A stretch of DNA of 64,000 nucleotides from Enterobacteriaceae endosymbiont of Donacia thalassina (GCF_012568245.1 NZ_CP046188.1:126233-190232); one strand, 5' to 3'; counted from the first letter of the stretch, positions 1 to 11,148 are shown. Notes: generated by a model not told the origin, from the sequence alone. A program made the numbers and translations.

Positions 1-107
1 AAAACAAATGAAATATTTAAATTTAAAGATTTTTTAAAATATAATTTTAAAAAATAATACTTTCTTTATTTAATTTTAAAAAAATTTTTAATAATTTATA
101 GAGATTT

Positions 108-2645
108 TTAAATTTTTTGTAATCCTATAACTTTTTCATTTATTTTTGTTTTAATTATAATAACTCCTTTAGTATTTCTCCCTACAACACAAATTTCAGA
201 TATATTAATACGTATTAATGTTCCCATATTAGTAATGATAATAATTTGATCATTATCTCTTACTCTAAGAGATCCTATTAATTTTCCATTTCTTTTATTA
301 ATTTTCATAGATATAATTCCTTTTGTAGATCTAGATTTTATAGGAAAATTTTTATTATTAGTACATTTTCCATATCCATTCTCTGTTATAGTAAAAATAT
401 TTTTTTGAAATTTTTGTTTTATTACTATTAATGATACAACATAATCTTTTCTTTTTTTTAAAAAATTAATACCTTTTACTCCTATTGTATTTCTACCCAT
501 AGATTTAATTTGAGATTCATTAAATTTAACTACTTTACCTAAAGAAGAAAATAACATAATTTTATCATTTTTATTAACAATAGATACTCCTATTAAAGAG
601 TCATTTTTTTTTATTTTTATTGCAATAATACCATTAGATCTAGGCTTATTAAATTTATTTAAATTTGTTTTTTTTACCTTCCCTTTTGCAGTAGCCATAA
701 TTAAATTAGAATTATTTGTATAATTATTTATCACAAGAAATACATTAATAGTTTCTTCCTTTTTTAAAGGAATAAAATTTATAATAGGTTTCCCTTTTGC
801 ATATCTATTAGCTTCAGGTATATCATATACTTTTAACCAATATAAATGTCCTTTATTTGAAAAACATAAAATATTATCATGAGTATCTGCTATTAATATT
901 TTATGTATAAAATCATTATCTTTTAATTTTACAGCTAATTTTCCTTTACCACCTCTATGTTGTATATTATACTCAGTAATTTTTTGATATTTAATATATC
1001 CCTGATAAGATAAGGTAATAATAACTTTTTCATGATTAATTAAATCTTTTTTTTGAATTATAGAATTATTCTTATTTAAAATAATTTCGGTCTTTCTATT
1101 ATCTTTAAATTCTTTTTTTATTAAAGTTAATTCATCATATATTACTTTCATTAAAGATTCATATTTATTAATAATTTTAATTAAATTTGTAATTTTATAT
1201 ATTAAATTCTCGTATTCCATACATAATTTTTTATGTTCTAAATGTGTTAATTTATGTAATTTTAATTCTAAAATAGCTATAATTTGTTTATAACTAAAAT
1301 GATAATTATCATTAAATTTTATTAAATTAGAATTAGTTAAATAAATATTTAATGTTTTTTTTTCTTGTAAATTAAATATTTCAAATATATTTGGAATTTT
1401 CCAAGATTTTAAATAAATTTGTTCTTTTATATTTTCTAAAATTTTAGAAGAACGTATAATTTTTATAATTTCTTTTATATTTAATAAAGCAACTATTAAT
1501 CCTTCTAATATATGTGCTTTATTACGAGCTTTATTTATTTCATAATGTGTTCTTCTTATTACTATTTCACGTCTATGAGAAATAAATGCTTTAATAATAT
1601 TTTTTAAAGACATTAATGTAGGTTTGCCTTTATGTAAAGAAACCATTTTTATACTAAAAGTAGTTTGTAAAGGAGTTAATTTATATAAATTATTTAATAT
1701 TACATTAACAGATATATCTTGTTTAATTCTAATTAAAATTCTTATTCCATCTTTATCTGATTCATCTCTTAAAGTTTTAATACCCTGAATTTTTTTTTCT
1801 TTTATTAAATTAGCTATTTTTTCTATTAATTTAGATTTATTTATTTGATAAGGAAGTTCATAAATTATAATTGTTTTATATCTTTTTTCTATATCTTTAA
1901 GAATTTTAACCCGTCCTCTAAGAAAAATTTTTCCTTTTCCTGTACTATATGCCTTTTCAATTTCATCAATACCGTAAATAATACCAGAAGTAGGAAAATC
2001 AGGTCCAGGAATATAATTCATTAATTCTTTAATAGTAATAGTATTATTATTAATATAAGCCAAACAAGCATTAATTACTTCAGTAATATTATGAGGAGGT
2101 ATATTAGTTGTCATACCCACTGCTATACCAGATGATCCATTTATTAATAAATTAGGTATTTTTGTTGGCATTATTTCAGGAATTTTTTCTGTACCATCAT
2201 AATTAGATAAAAAATTTACTGTATTTTTTTCTAAATCATTAATAATTTCCTGAGAAATTTTAGACATTTTAATTTCAGTATAACGCATAGCAGCAGCAGA
2301 ATCTCCATCAATAGAACCAAAATTACCTTGTCCATTTATTAATGGATATCTTAATGAAAAATCTTGAGCTAATCTTACAATTGTATCATAAACTGCATTA
2401 TCTCCATGTGGATGATATTTACCTATAACATCTCCTACTATTCTAGCTGATTTTTTATAAGATTTATTCCATGTATTACCTAATATATACATAGCATACA
2501 ATATACGTCTATGTACTGGTTTTAATCCATCTCTTACATCTGGTAATGCTCTTCCAATTATAACTGACATTGCATAATCTAAATAAGAATTTTTTAATTC
2601 TTCTTCGATATTAATTAATTTTATTTCTTTAGCAAAAGAATTCAT
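108..2645 (-). CDS. gyrA: DNA gyrase subunit A
   Basis: Type II topoisomerase subunit that breaks and rejoins DNA during ATP-driven negative supercoiling, working with GyrB. The N-terminus aligns without gaps to E. coli GyrA, including the catalytic tyrosine in AAAMRYTEI at residue 122. The C-terminal wrapping domain has the GyrA-box form QHRGGKG near residue 560, which separates it from ParC. At 845 residues it is about 30 shorter than the E. coli protein; the missing part is the acidic C-terminal tail. Residue 83, in the quinolone-determining region, is Asn (GDNAVYD) where E. coli has Ser. An AGGA ribosome site lies about 10 bases before the ATG. The gene stands alone, 194 bases upstream of the mutS stop codon. 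Confidence 0.97.
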   Translation of the reverse strand: MNSFAKEIKLINIEEELKNSYLDYAMSVIIGRALPDVRDGLKPVHRRILYAMYILGNTWNKSYKKSARIVGDVIGKYHPHGDNAVYDTIVRLAQDFSLRYPLINGQGNFGSIDGDSAAAMRYTEIKMSKISQEIINDLEKNTVNFLSNYDGTEKIPEIMPTKIPNLLINGSSGIAVGMTTNIPPHNITEVINACLAYINNNTITIKELMNYIPGPDFPTSGIIYGIDEIEKAYSTGKGKIFLRGRVKILKDIEKRYKTIIIYELPYQINKSKLIEKIANLIKEKKIQGIKTLRDESDKDGIRILIRIKQDISVNVILNNLYKLTPLQTTFSIKMVSLHKGKPTLMSLKNIIKAFISHRREIVIRRTHYEINKARNKAHILEGLIVALLNIKEIIKIIRSSKILENIKEQIYLKSWKIPNIFEIFNLQEKKTLNIYLTNSNLIKFNDNYHFSYKQIIAILELKLHKLTHLEHKKLCMEYENLIYKITNLIKIINKYESLMKVIYDELTLIKKEFKDNRKTEIILNKNNSIIQKKDLINHEKVIITLSYQGYIKYQKITEYNIQHRGGKGKLAVKLKDNDFIHKILIADTHDNILCFSNKGHLYWLKVYDIPEANRYAKGKPIINFIPLKKEETINVFLVINNYTNNSNLIMATAKGKVKKTNLNKFNKPRSNGIIAIKIKKNDSLIGVSIVNKNDKIMLFSSLGKVVKFNESQIKSMGRNTIGVKGINFLKKRKDYVVSLIVIKQKFQKNIFTITENGYGKCTNNKNFPIKSRSTKGIISMKINKRNGKLIGSLRVRDNDQIIIITNMGTLIRINISEICVVGRNTKGVIIIKTKINEKVIGLQKI

Positions 2646-2839
2646 TTAAATAAATATCCTTTCAACTTAATTTTATAAGTTATATATTTGTTATTTATAT
2701 TTTTAAATACATAATTTTAATTATTAAATATATAAAATTATAAAAATAAGTGCTAATTAATAACATTAATTTTTATAATTTTATTAAAATTAAAAAATTT
2801 ATATATTTTATATTTTACATACTATTTTTTTAGTATATT

Positions 2840-5236
2840 TTAATTTTTTGCATTAAAAATTTTCAATTGTTCAATTTTTTTTTTTGCTTGATTAATAACT
2901 TCTTTAGGGATCCCAGCTAAAGCTGCTACAAATAAACCATAATTTTGATTAATAGATCCATTTTTTATTTTGTATAAAAAAACAATAGAATTATTAATTT
3001 CTATAGCATCAAAATACATATTCTTTATACATTTATTTTTAATTTTTAAATTTGCTAATTCAATATAATTAGTTGCAAATAAAGTAAGTGATTTAATTTT
3101 TTTAGTAATATTTTCTGCACAAGCCCAAGCAATTGCTAGTCCATCATGAGTAGATGTACCTCTGCCAATTTCATCCATTAATACTAAACTTTTTTTTGTT
3201 GCATTTCTTAAAATATTTGCAGTTTCTATCATTTCTACCATAAAGGTAGATAAACCAAAAGAAATATTATCTGTAGATCCTATTCTTGTAAAAATTCTAT
3301 CTATTGGACCTATAATTGCTTTATCCGCAGGAACATAACTACCTATATAAGTCATTAATATTATTAATGCTACTTGTCTCATATAAGTACTTTTACCTCC
3401 CATATTAGGACCTGTTATTAATAAGAAATGTTTTTTTTCAGTTAATAATACATTGTTGGATATAAAAGAAGATTTCATAATATTTTCAACAATAGGATGT
3501 CTTGAATTAATTAATGATATACCTATTTTTTTACTAATTATAGGACAAGTATAATTTAAAGTAATAGATCTTTCAGCTAAATTACATAATACATCTAATT
3601 CTGATAAATATAATGATAATTTTTGTAAATTTTTTAAAAAAGGATTAATATAATCAAATAATTTATTATATAAATATTTTTCTAAATTTAAAAGATGTTC
3701 TTTCGAAGAAAAAATATTTTTTTGGTATTTTTGTAACTCTGGGATAGTATATCTATTAAAATTTTTTAAGGTTTGAATTTGAATATATTTATAAGGAAGA
3801 ATATATTTGTAATTTTTACTTAGTTGAATATAGTATCCATTAATTGTATTATATCCTATTTTTAATTTTTCTATTTTTAATAGATTACGTTCTTTTTCTT
3901 CTAAAAAATACAAATATTGACATGAATCTTTTGATGATTCTCTTAATTTATCTAATTCTAAATTATACCCAGTAGCTATAACATTTCCTTCTTTTAAAGA
4001 AGAAGCAGGTTTTTTTTTTATAGATTTTTCTAATAACTCTTTTAATGAAAGAAATATTCCTACATTTAAAATTTTAAATTTTATTTCACAATCGTTTATA
4101 TTTTTAAAAATTTTATGGATTTTAGGTAAATAACTCAATGTTTGTCTTAAAGAAACTAAATCTTCTGGTTTAGCAGTTTTTAAAGCTAATCTTGCAATTA
4201 TTCTTTCAATATCACCAATTTTTAATAATATTTTTTTAAAATTTAAAAAATATTTTTGTAAAATAGAAATATTATTTTGTCTATTTAAAATAATTTTTGT
4301 ATCACGTATTGGGTTATTTAACCATCTTTTTAATAAACGACTACCCATAGTAGTAGTTGTATAATCTAATACTTTAATTAAAGTATTGTCTTTATCTCCA
4401 GAAATACTATTAATTATTTCTAGATTTTTTCGAGTATTTACATCCATAATAATTTCATTATTATGATTTTCCAAAAAAATATTATTAATATGAGGTAAAC
4501 ATACTCTTTGTGTATCTTTAACATATTGTATTAAACAACCTGCGGCTCTAATCGCTAAAAATGATTTTTCAATACCAAAACTTTTTAAATTTTTTGTTTT
4601 AAATTGCATATTTAATTGTTCAACAGCTGTATCTATATCAAATTCCCATAATGGTCTACGTCTAATACAATATTTTTTTTCTATTAAACACATATTTTTA
4701 AAATTTTCAGAATATAATAATTCTTTTGGATTTGTTCTTTGTAATTCTCCTGCGATTATATTAATATCTTTATTTTCCATAATTCTAAAATCACCAGAAC
4801 TAATATTTAGTGTAGCATAACCAAATCCTAATTTTATATCTTGATATATTGATCCTAATAAATTATCAACATTATTATTTAATAAAATATCATCACTAAC
4901 TGTTCCAGGTGTAATAATACGAACTATTTCTCTATTTAAAATTTTTTTATTAGATGATATTTTTTTTTTATCTTTTTGCTCACAAATAACTATAGATTCT
5001 CCTAATTTAATTAATTTTGATAAATAATTTTCTATACTATTTACTGGTACGCCTGCCATTGGGATAGGTTTCCCGTTTAAATTACCTCTTTTAGTTAATA
5101 CAATATTTAATAATTTTGATGCTTTTTTTGCATCTTCAAAAAACATTTCATAAAAATCTCCTAATCTATAAAATAATAAAATATTAGGATATTGTTTTTT
5201 TAATTTAAAATATTGATCCATCATAGGTGTAGACAT
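2840..5236 (-). CDS. mutS: DNA mismatch repair protein MutS
   Basis: Recognises mismatches and small loops and recruits MutL. The mismatch-reading Phe-x-Glu motif is present at residues 28-30 (GDFYEMF). The core and clamp domains follow, then the ABC-type ATPase with Walker A GPNMGGKST near residue 605 and a DEIGRGTS Walker B region. It has 798 residues against 853 in E. coli: the N-terminus is about 8 shorter and the C-terminal tetramerisation tail is missing, while the catalytic core is complete. mutL is also in this window (47102-48808), so the pair is retained. A weak 6-bp hairpin at 2819-2836, just past the stop codon, could end the transcript, but its U-tract is poor. Confidence 0.97.
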   Translation of the reverse strand: MSTPMMDQYFKLKKQYPNILLFYRLGDFYEMFFEDAKKASKLLNIVLTKRGNLNGKPIPMAGVPVNSIENYLSKLIKLGESIVICEQKDKKKISSNKKILNREIVRIITPGTVSDDILLNNNVDNLLGSIYQDIKLGFGYATLNISSGDFRIMENKDINIIAGELQRTNPKELLYSENFKNMCLIEKKYCIRRRPLWEFDIDTAVEQLNMQFKTKNLKSFGIEKSFLAIRAAGCLIQYVKDTQRVCLPHINNIFLENHNNEIIMDVNTRKNLEIINSISGDKDNTLIKVLDYTTTTMGSRLLKRWLNNPIRDTKIILNRQNNISILQKYFLNFKKILLKIGDIERIIARLALKTAKPEDLVSLRQTLSYLPKIHKIFKNINDCEIKFKILNVGIFLSLKELLEKSIKKKPASSLKEGNVIATGYNLELDKLRESSKDSCQYLYFLEEKERNLLKIEKLKIGYNTINGYYIQLSKNYKYILPYKYIQIQTLKNFNRYTIPELQKYQKNIFSSKEHLLNLEKYLYNKLFDYINPFLKNLQKLSLYLSELDVLCNLAERSITLNYTCPIISKKIGISLINSRHPIVENIMKSSFISNNVLLTEKKHFLLITGPNMGGKSTYMRQVALIILMTYIGSYVPADKAIIGPIDRIFTRIGSTDNISFGLSTFMVEMIETANILRNATKKSLVLMDEIGRGTSTHDGLAIAWACAENITKKIKSLTLFATNYIELANLKIKNKCIKNMYFDAIEINNSIVFLYKIKNGSINQNYGLFVAALAGIPKEVINQAKKKIEQLKIFNAKN

Positions 5237-5351
5237 ATTTTATACTTTTAATATTAATTATTTTTTAATTTATATATTTTATTAAAAAAAATTTTTGTAT
5301 AAGTAATATAATAAAAATTATTAATAATTTTTTATAAAAAAAAAGTAAATA

Positions 5352-6083
5352 TTATTTATCATCATTACTATTATTATTATCAACTAAACGTAACATTATT
5401 AAAAATAAATTAACAAAATCTAAATATAACATAAGTGCACCTAAAATAGCATATCTTCTTAAATTATCTTTATCATTTATATTTAAACTAATTTTTTTTG
5501 CAATATTTTTTAATTTTTGTGTATCATACGCAATAAGTAATGTAAAAAAAATTACACTAACATAATTAATTACAGACGATATTAAATTATTCTGTAACCA
5601 GAAATTTATAAATGAAGCTATTATTATACCAAATATCCCCATTATAATTAGATTACCTAAATAACTTAAATCTTTTTTAGTAAAATACCCCCAAATACAC
5701 ATAGATAAAAAGGTAAATGAAGTAGTTATAAATGCTGTAAAAATTGTATTTTGATTATATATAGAAAATATTCCTGCTGAAGTTAAACCAGTTAAAGATG
5801 AATAAAACATAAATAATGCAGTTAATGTTTTTCCAGATAATCTATTTAAAAAATTTGAAATAATAAATACTAATGTAAATTGTAAAAAACATAATCCTAG
5901 TAAAAGAAATTTATTATTTAATAAATAATTCACAATTTGTATTGAATTAGATACATACCAAGCAACAAAAGCTGTTAATAATAAGCCGCAAGACATCCAT
6001 CCATATACTTTTCTAAAGTATGTTTGTATATGAGAACTTTCCTTTTTTAAGGTGGTACTTTTAAAATTTGGATATTCTATCAT
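5352..6083 (-). CDS. ybhL: Bax inhibitor-1 family inner-membrane protein YbhL
   Basis: Integral membrane protein of the BI-1/UPF0005 (TMBIM) family, whose bacterial members have been linked to calcium leak and membrane stress; the physiological role of YbhL is not settled. Around seven hydrophobic segments are visible. Family signatures match E. coli YbhL rather than YccA: QTYFRKVYGWMSCGLLLTAF near the N-terminus, then YDTQKLKN and LRRYAILGALMLYLDFVNLF near the C-terminus. Length is 243 against 234 residues in E. coli. It is divergent from rsmH across a 126-base AT-only gap. Its survival in such a reduced genome suggests a membrane function worth keeping; that is inference. Confidence 0.9.
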   Translation of the reverse strand: MIEYPNFKSTTLKKESSHIQTYFRKVYGWMSCGLLLTAFVAWYVSNSIQIVNYLLNNKFLLLGLCFLQFTLVFIISNFLNRLSGKTLTALFMFYSSLTGLTSAGIFSIYNQNTIFTAFITTSFTFLSMCIWGYFTKKDLSYLGNLIIMGIFGIIIASFINFWLQNNLISSVINYVSVIFFTLLIAYDTQKLKNIAKKISLNINDKDNLRRYAILGALMLYLDFVNLFLIMLRLVDNNNSNDDK

Positions 6084-6209
6084 AATTATACCTTTAAATT
6101 TTAACCAAATTTTTTAAAAAAATATTTAAAAAATATATTTTAATTATTTATATATTATATAATATAATATATAAATTATATAGTAATTAATTTAATTATA
6201 TATCATATA

Positions 6210-7139
6210 ATGAAGCATATACCAGTTTTATTAAAAGAATCTATTGATAGTTTAAATATTAAAAATAATGGAATATATATAGATGCTACTTATGGTTGTG
6301 GAGGCCATACAAAATTGATTTTGTCTAAATTAGGTAATTACGGACGAATTTATGCAGTAGATTGTGATTTATCAACAATTTTAAAACATAAAATTGAAGA
6401 TAGTAGAATTATTTATATTCATGATAATTTTTCAAATTTAAAAGTTATTTTAAAGAATCAAATAGGTAAAATAGATGGGATATTATTTGATTTAGGAATT
6501 TCTTCATTTCAATTAAATAATTCTCAAAGAGGTTTTTCTTATATGTCTAATGGTCCATTAGATATGCGTTTAAATCAAAAAAAAGGAATAACAGCTTTTA
6601 ATTTATTAAAAAATGCAAATGAAAAAAAAATATCTGAAATATTAAAAATATATGGTGAAGAAAAAAATCATAAAAAAATAGCATATAATATAAAAAAATG
6701 TATTTTAGATAATAAATTATTTAATACAAAAGATTTATCATATTTAATTTGTTCTATTAATAAAAATAGTAAATTTAAACATCCAGCTAAAAGATCTTTT
6801 CAAGCTATAAGAATTTTTTTAAATAAAGAAATAGATGAACTGAAAAAAGTTTTAAATATTACATTAGAGTTATTAAAAAAAGATGGCATTATATCATTGA
6901 TTAGTTTTCATTCAATAGAAGATAGGATTATTAAATATTTTATGAAAAAAAATAGTATTTTATATAAAAAAAACATTCAGAATAAATTACCTTTAACTGA
7001 AAAAGAGATAAATACTTTTTTTTATAAAAAAAAAAAAATAAAATTAAAAATTATTGATAGAATTTTCCCTAACAAAAAAGAAATTTTAAATAATCCAAGA
7101 GCAAGAAGTGCAATATTGCGTATTGCAAAAAAAATATAA
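6210..7139 (+). CDS. rsmH: 16S rRNA (cytosine-1402-N4)-methyltransferase RsmH (MraW)
   Basis: SAM-dependent enzyme that methylates the N4 position of C1402 in 16S rRNA near the ribosomal P site. The SAM-binding loop YGCGGHT lies around residue 30 and the family motif RGFSYMSNGPLDMRL around residue 105; the C-terminus keeps NPRARSAILR. Length (309) is close to the E. coli 313. There is no clear Shine-Dalgarno sequence before the ATG. It opens the mra/dcw cluster, but mraZ is missing before it, and ftsL and ftsI are missing after it: only 52 bases separate it from murE. A run of 13 A lies inside the gene at 7026-7038. Confidence 0.96.
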   Translation: MKHIPVLLKESIDSLNIKNNGIYIDATYGCGGHTKLILSKLGNYGRIYAVDCDLSTILKHKIEDSRIIYIHDNFSNLKVILKNQIGKIDGILFDLGISSFQLNNSQRGFSYMSNGPLDMRLNQKKGITAFNLLKNANEKKISEILKIYGEEKNHKKIAYNIKKCILDNKLFNTKDLSYLICSINKNSKFKHPAKRSFQAIRIFLNKEIDELKKVLNITLELLKKDGIISLISFHSIEDRIIKYFMKKNSILYKKNIQNKLPLTEKEINTFFYKKKKIKLKIIDRIFPNKKEILNNPRARSAILRIAKKI

Positions 7140-7191
7140 AAAAATAAAAAATTTTTATTTTAAAAATATTTTACATTAAGGATTTAAATCA

Positions 7192-8691
7192 TTGAATTCT
7201 TCTTTACTTAGTTTACAAAAGTTATTACATGGTTATATAAAAAATAATTTAATAAAAAATATTTTCATAAATAAAATGGTTTTAGATAGCAGAAAAATTA
7301 AAGGAAAAAATTGTCTTTTTATAGCAATAAAAGGATATAAAAATGACGGTAAAAATTTTATAGAACATGCTATATCAAAAGGTGCTGTTGCTATATTAAC
7401 TTATTCAGACAATATAATATCATCTTATAGTATTATTTATAAAAATAATATACCTATTATCTATTTACCTAATTTACATAAAAACATTTCATATTTCGCT
7501 GGAATATTATATGATCATCCAAGTAAAAAAATACCTGTTATAGGAATTACAGGGACTAATGGAAAAACAAGTATAACTCATTTCTTAATGCAATGGATTA
7601 AATTATTAGGAGGTAATCCCGCTATTTTAAGTACCATAGGGAATGGTTTTAGTGGAAAATTAATCCAAACTGATAATACAACAGATTCAGCAATAAAAAT
7701 ACAATATACATTAAAAAAATTTATACAAAAAAAAGCAAATTTTATAATAATGGAAATTTCTTCTCATGGATTAACTCAATTTAGAGTTTCTAATATATTT
7801 TTTTCTATTGGAATCTTTACAAATTTAACTAGAGATCATCTCGATTATCATCTTAATATGAATAATTATGAATTATCTAAATGGAAATTTTTTAATAATC
7901 ATAAAGTAAAAAAAAAAATTATAAATATTGACGATAATATTGGATTAAAATGGTTTAAAAAATTATCTAATGTAATACCAGTTACTACTAAAAATTTTTT
8001 ATATAAATCAAATATATTTATTCATATAAAAAATATAATTTATTTACCTAATAAAACTATTATTTCATTTAATTCTAGTTGGGGTTCTGGGACAGTTAAA
8101 ATAAATCTTATAGGAAAATTTAACGTTATAAATATTTTTTTAAGTATGGCAACATTATTAAGTTTAAATTATCCTTTACAAAAATTATTAAAAACTGTAT
8201 CTAAAATACAATCTGTCAAAGGTCGTATGGAAAAAATATTTTTTAAAAAAAAATATTCAAATATAATTATTGATTATGCTCATAGTCCTGATTCATTAAA
8301 AAATGTGTTATTAACCATAAAATTAATTACTCATGGTAAAATATGGTGTATTTTTGGCTGTGGAGGAGAAAGAGATACAGGAAAAAGAAAAATAATGGGT
8401 TCTATAGCAACTAAATATGCTGATATTATAATTTTAACAACTGATAATCCTAGAAAAGAAAATATAGATAATATTATTCAAGATATAAAAAAAGGATGTA
8501 ATCCATTACATAATGTATATATTATTTTAGATCGAATAAAAGCTATTTCTTATGCTATATTTAATTCTTCTAAAGAAGATACTATTTTAGTAGCTGGCAA
8601 AGGACATGAAAATTATCAAATTATTGGTAATAAAATTTTACATTATTCAGATTTTAATACTATTCAAAATATATTAAGAAATATCAAATGA
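7192..8691 (+). CDS. murE: UDP-MurNAc-L-Ala-D-Glu:meso-diaminopimelate ligase MurE
   Basis: Adds meso-diaminopimelate to the growing peptidoglycan stem peptide in the cytoplasm. The P-loop GTNGKTS is near residue 120, the central-domain motif is SSHGLTQFRV, and the amino-acid selector DNPR (TTDNPRKE) marks meso-DAP rather than lysine specificity. It has 499 residues, as in E. coli (495). The start is TTG at 7192, preceded by AAGGA; an in-frame stop lies just upstream and no ATG occurs before residue 28, so TTG fits both the ribosome site and family length. The TGA stop overlaps the murF ATG by 4 bases (ATGA), a sign of translational coupling. Confidence 0.97.
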   Translation: MNSSLLSLQKLLHGYIKNNLIKNIFINKMVLDSRKIKGKNCLFIAIKGYKNDGKNFIEHAISKGAVAILTYSDNIISSYSIIYKNNIPIIYLPNLHKNISYFAGILYDHPSKKIPVIGITGTNGKTSITHFLMQWIKLLGGNPAILSTIGNGFSGKLIQTDNTTDSAIKIQYTLKKFIQKKANFIIMEISSHGLTQFRVSNIFFSIGIFTNLTRDHLDYHLNMNNYELSKWKFFNNHKVKKKIINIDDNIGLKWFKKLSNVIPVTTKNFLYKSNIFIHIKNIIYLPNKTIISFNSSWGSGTVKINLIGKFNVINIFLSMATLLSLNYPLQKLLKTVSKIQSVKGRMEKIFFKKKYSNIIIDYAHSPDSLKNVLLTIKLITHGKIWCIFGCGGERDTGKRKIMGSIATKYADIIILTTDNPRKENIDNIIQDIKKGCNPLHNVYIILDRIKAISYAIFNSSKEDTILVAGKGHENYQIIGNKILHYSDFNTIQNILRNIK

Positions 8692-10061
8692 ATAAACAAA
8701 TTAGTTTACAAAAAATATCGAAAATAGTTAATGGAATATTAATTGGTAATGATATTAAAATAATAAATTATTCTATAAATAGCAAAAAAATTAAAAAAAA
8801 TTGTATATTTATTGCTATTTATGGTAAAAATTTTGATGGACATAATTTTATTGAAGAAGCTATCCAAAATGGAGCACTAGCTATATTAGTAAATAAAATT
8901 TTTTATATTAACATTCCCCAAATAATAGTATCAAATACTATTTTAGGATTAGGAAAATTAGCTTTATGGAAAAGAAAAGAATTTAAAAATTCTGTAATAG
9001 GGATAACAGGTTCATCAGGTAAAACTTCAGTTAAAGAAATGACAGTATCTATATTAAAAAAAAAAAATAAAATTATTTTTACAAAAAAAAATATGAATAA
9101 TGATATAGGAGTTCCTTTAACATTATTAAATTTAACAAATAAATATAAATATGCAGTAATTGAAATAGGAGGTAATCAAATTAATGATATTTCGTATACC
9201 TCTAGTATAGTAAAACCGAATATTGCAATTATTAATAATATATCAGCAGCACATTTAGAAGGATTTAAATCATTAAAAAATATTATTCAATGTAAAAGTC
9301 ATATTTTTAATTATTTAACCGGTAAAGGAATTGCTATTTTAAATTATGATGATAAAAATCAAAAAGAAATTTTAAGAAAATTTGTTAATAAGAAAAATAT
9401 TTTAACTTTTTCTTTATATAATAAAAAAGCTAATTTTTTTACACAAAATATAATCATATTGCCAAATAAAATCACATTTATTTTAGTATCTCCTATTGGA
9501 AAAATATTAATTCAATTGTTTTTAATAGGTGGAGGAATACATAATATTAGTAATGCAATAGCATCTGCTGCATTATCTTTTGCTTCTGGATGTTCTTTAA
9601 AAGAAATATCTAATGGTTTAAAATATTTTAAACCTATTAAAGGAAGAATGTATCCAATTATTATTGATAATAATAAATTAATTATTAATGATACATATAA
9701 TGCAAATCCTAATTCTGTAAATATAGCTATTAATATTTTAAAAAATTTTAAAGGAATAAAAATCTTAGTGATTGGAGACATGTTAGAATTAGGCACTTAT
9801 ACATTATTTTATCATAAAAAGATAAAAAGTTTAATTTTAAACTCTAATATAGATTATATTTTTAGTATTGGAAAATATAGCAAATATATTACAGAAAATA
9901 ATGTAAATTCAAAACATTTTTTAAATTCAAAAATTTTAATAAATCAGTTATTTTTAATAATAAAAAAACTAAAAAATTATACAATTTTATTTAAAGGATC
10001 ACGTAATAATAAAATGGAAATATTAATTAATATTTTATTGGAGAAATTAAAATGTTATTAA
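8688..10061 (+). CDS. murF: UDP-MurNAc-tripeptide:D-Ala-D-Ala ligase MurF
   Basis: Attaches D-Ala-D-Ala to UDP-MurNAc-tripeptide, the last cytoplasmic nucleotide step of peptidoglycan synthesis. The ATP loop GSSGKTSVKE lies near residue 107, followed by NNDIGVPLTLL, the C-terminal ligase motif KGRMYP, and NDTYNANPNS and GDMLELG. Length of 457 matches E. coli MurF (452). It overlaps the end of murE by 4 bases and the start of mraY by 10 bases, so the three genes are probably translated together. A 94-codon frame on the opposite strand (9512-9796) is a shadow. Confidence 0.97.
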   Translation: MNKQISLQKISKIVNGILIGNDIKIINYSINSKKIKKNCIFIAIYGKNFDGHNFIEEAIQNGALAILVNKIFYINIPQIIVSNTILGLGKLALWKRKEFKNSVIGITGSSGKTSVKEMTVSILKKKNKIIFTKKNMNNDIGVPLTLLNLTNKYKYAVIEIGGNQINDISYTSSIVKPNIAIINNISAAHLEGFKSLKNIIQCKSHIFNYLTGKGIAILNYDDKNQKEILRKFVNKKNILTFSLYNKKANFFTQNIIILPNKITFILVSPIGKILIQLFLIGGGIHNISNAIASAALSFASGCSLKEISNGLKYFKPIKGRMYPIIIDNNKLIINDTYNANPNSVNIAINILKNFKGIKILVIGDMLELGTYTLFYHKKIKSLILNSNIDYIFSIGKYSKYITENNVNSKHFLNSKILINQLFLIIKKLKNYTILFKGSRNNKMEILINILLEKLKCY

Positions 10062-11137
10062 TATTATTAAAATATTTACAGTATTTTTTTAAAAATTTAA
10101 ATTTTTTTTTAATAAATTTTAAAATACGTTGTATAATGACATTTTTAACATCTTTTATAATTACTTTTTTTTTAAGTCCATATTTTATTAATTATTTTAA
10201 TAAAAATAAAATCTCTCAAATTATTCGAAAAGATGGACCAATAACACATTATTCAAAAAATAAAACTCCTACTATGGGAGGATTAATTTTATTATTATCT
10301 ATTTTATTTTCTGTAATTTTTTGGTCGGACTTATCAAATAAATATATTTTTTTTTCATTATCTATAATGATATTATATTCTCTTATCGGTTTTATTGATG
10401 ATTATTATAAAATTATTTTAAATAATCCAAAAGGATTATCTCCTTATAAAAAACTTTTTTCCCAATCAATTATTACTATTATTATATTAATATTTATTTA
10501 TATAAATAATCCAGAAAAATTATATTTACAATTTTTTATCCCTTTTCTTAATAAAATTATAAAATATGACTTAAATTTAATTTTATATTTAATAATTTCT
10601 TATTTTATTATTATAGGAATAAGTAATTCTGTAAATTTAACTGATGGATTAGATGGTTTATTGATTATGCCTATAATTTTTATTTCTTTAGGATTATCTA
10701 TATTATGTTATTTTTCAGGAGATATATTTTTTTCTAAATATTTTAATTTTATTTATATAAAAAATGCAAAAGAATTAATTATTATATGCTTATCTGTTGT
10801 TGGTTCTGGTTTAGGATTTTTATGGTATAATACTTATCCGGCTAAAATTTTTATGGGAGATATAGGATCATTATCTTTAGGTTGTGTTATATCTATAATT
10901 GCAATACTAATAAGACAAGATTTTTTATTTCTTATAATGTGTGGTTTATTTATATTAGAATCAATTTCTGTAATAATTCAAGTACTTAAATTTAAATATA
11001 ACAAAAAACGTTTTTTTTTAATGGCTCCTTTACATCATCATTATGAATTAAAAGGGGTTTCAGAACCTTGTATTGTTATTAGATTTTGGATTATTTCATT
11101 AATATTAGTATTATTTTCTTTAATTGTAATAATATAA
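10052..11137 (+). CDS. mraY: Phospho-MurNAc-pentapeptide transferase MraY
   Basis: Inner-membrane enzyme that transfers phospho-MurNAc-pentapeptide to undecaprenyl phosphate, making lipid I. About ten hydrophobic segments are visible. The catalytic acidic motifs are in place: FIDDYYK (aspartate pair), NLTDGLDGL and FMGDIGSLS, followed by the family loop APLHHHYELKG. Length of 361 is close to E. coli MraY (360). It starts within the last codons of murF and ends 11 bases before murD. The intact active site argues that lipid-linked peptidoglycan precursors are really made. Confidence 0.97.
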   Translation: MLLILLKYLQYFFKNLNFFLINFKIRCIMTFLTSFIITFFLSPYFINYFNKNKISQIIRKDGPITHYSKNKTPTMGGLILLLSILFSVIFWSDLSNKYIFFSLSIMILYSLIGFIDDYYKIILNNPKGLSPYKKLFSQSIITIIILIFIYINNPEKLYLQFFIPFLNKIIKYDLNLILYLIISYFIIIGISNSVNLTDGLDGLLIMPIIFISLGLSILCYFSGDIFFSKYFNFIYIKNAKELIIICLSVVGSGLGFLWYNTYPAKIFMGDIGSLSLGCVISIIAILIRQDFLFLIMCGLFILESISVIIQVLKFKYNKKRFFLMAPLHHHYELKGVSEPCIVIRFWIISLILVLFSLIVII

Positions 11138-11148
11138 AATTATTTAAA

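Noticed and set aside
108..2645. parC as an alternative to gyrA
   Set aside because: N-terminal alignment and the GyrA-box (QHRGGKG) fit gyrase; ParC lacks that box.
8689..8691. Possible TGA-to-Trp code change, as in some tiny symbiont genomes
   Set aside because: TGA ends murE and murC at the expected lengths, and the proteins use TGG for conserved tryptophans.
9512..9796. A 94-codon minus-strand frame inside murF
   Set aside because: Lies wholly within a conserved gene; no start signal or recognisable domain.
11086..11148. Longer start for murD, overlapping mraY
   Set aside because: The ATG at 11149 gives the exact family length and N-terminal alignment; the extra 21 residues have no counterpart.
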